Positions 59,853-60,000 of a stretch of DNA of 60,000 nucleotides are shown one piece after another. This DNA is from Apostichopus japonicus (taxonomy: Eukaryota > Echinodermata > Holothuroidea > Aspidochirotida > Stichopodidae). The stretch is taken from positions 15,937,303 through 15,997,302 of the forward strand of contig NC_092581.1 of the NCBI RefSeq assembly GCF_037975245.1. The letters are read 5' to 3'. The notes under the pieces were generated by a model. The model was not told where the DNA came from. It worked only from the letters and a program-made list of their open reading frames with translations, and did no database searches. Within the stretch, counting starts at the first letter, position 1; each line of letters begins with the position of its first letter. Both the position numbers and the translations under genes were made by a program.

Positions 59853-60000
59853 TACCTTAGGGAATTGAACAACTTTTTGGGCAATGACTAAGGAATTACC
59901 ATTAAATGGAAACTAGGCAAAAGTTAAAAAACCAACGTGTATATAAGAAAGCAGAAAAAATACGGGGAAAAAACTCATTGTTCTAATTAATAGCATCGTA

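Overview
The window looks like ordinary nuclear DNA of an invertebrate animal: AT-rich, full of microsatellites, satellites and small DNA transposons, with two spliced genes that have clean GT-AG introns. Both genes have single-copy-style relatives in animals. The inventory (decayed non-LTR retrotransposon, hAT-like and TAA-duplicating miniature elements, long G/C homopolymers) fits a marine invertebrate, possibly a deuterostome such as an echinoderm. That placement is a guess; the species cannot be read from this sequence.

Layout. 1-8960 is a degenerate modular tandem array with about 14 recognisable units, mostly 0.45-0.55 kb or multiples. 9057-9252 is a short minisatellite. 11147-12437 is a very long compound (CAT)n tract with internal higher-order duplications. 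18077-18770 is an 88-bp satellite. 19883-20896 is an essentially perfect (GATA)n tract of about 253 units. 22780-23290 is a 77-bp minisatellite built from three ACCAGG-bearing subunits. It abuts the 5' end of a decayed, 5'-truncated, frameshifted non-LTR retrotransposon (23295-25613). 27094-28110 is a two-copy duplication whose first copy is split by a 369-bp hAT-like MITE, while the second copy keeps the empty target site. 28424-28828 is another MITE with long terminal inverted repeats and TAA flanks.

Gene 1 (minus strand, 35834 down to 29351) is an N-acylethanolamine acid amidase/acid ceramidase-family hydrolase, closest to NAAA. I reconstruct nine coding exons that join into an uninterrupted 351-residue frame keeping the catalytic Cys, Arg, Asp and Asn. 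Its 5' side faces a region (37.8-38.2 kb) that may be a bidirectional promoter. On the other side starts a possible tiny two-exon gene (38147-38201 joined to 42128-42193).

40.7-47.4 kb is a transposon graveyard: a region with eight copies of a GGGGTAAAAAAAAACAA motif in both orientations, a 2.2-kb inverted-repeat element with another MITE nested inside it, a third MITE, and a fragment resembling the C-terminus of a GIY-YIG endonuclease domain. Gene 2 (plus strand, 50628-56125) is a FAM76 orthologue: nine coding exons, 362 residues, Cys-rich N-terminus and C-terminal coiled coil. Its last exon carries a tandem duplication spanning the stop codon. The rest, to 60000, is probably 3' UTR and intergenic sequence with a (GAT)n tract.

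The two genes have no visible functional link. Much of the structure in the window comes from repeats, and most long uninterrupted frames are translations of simple repeats.
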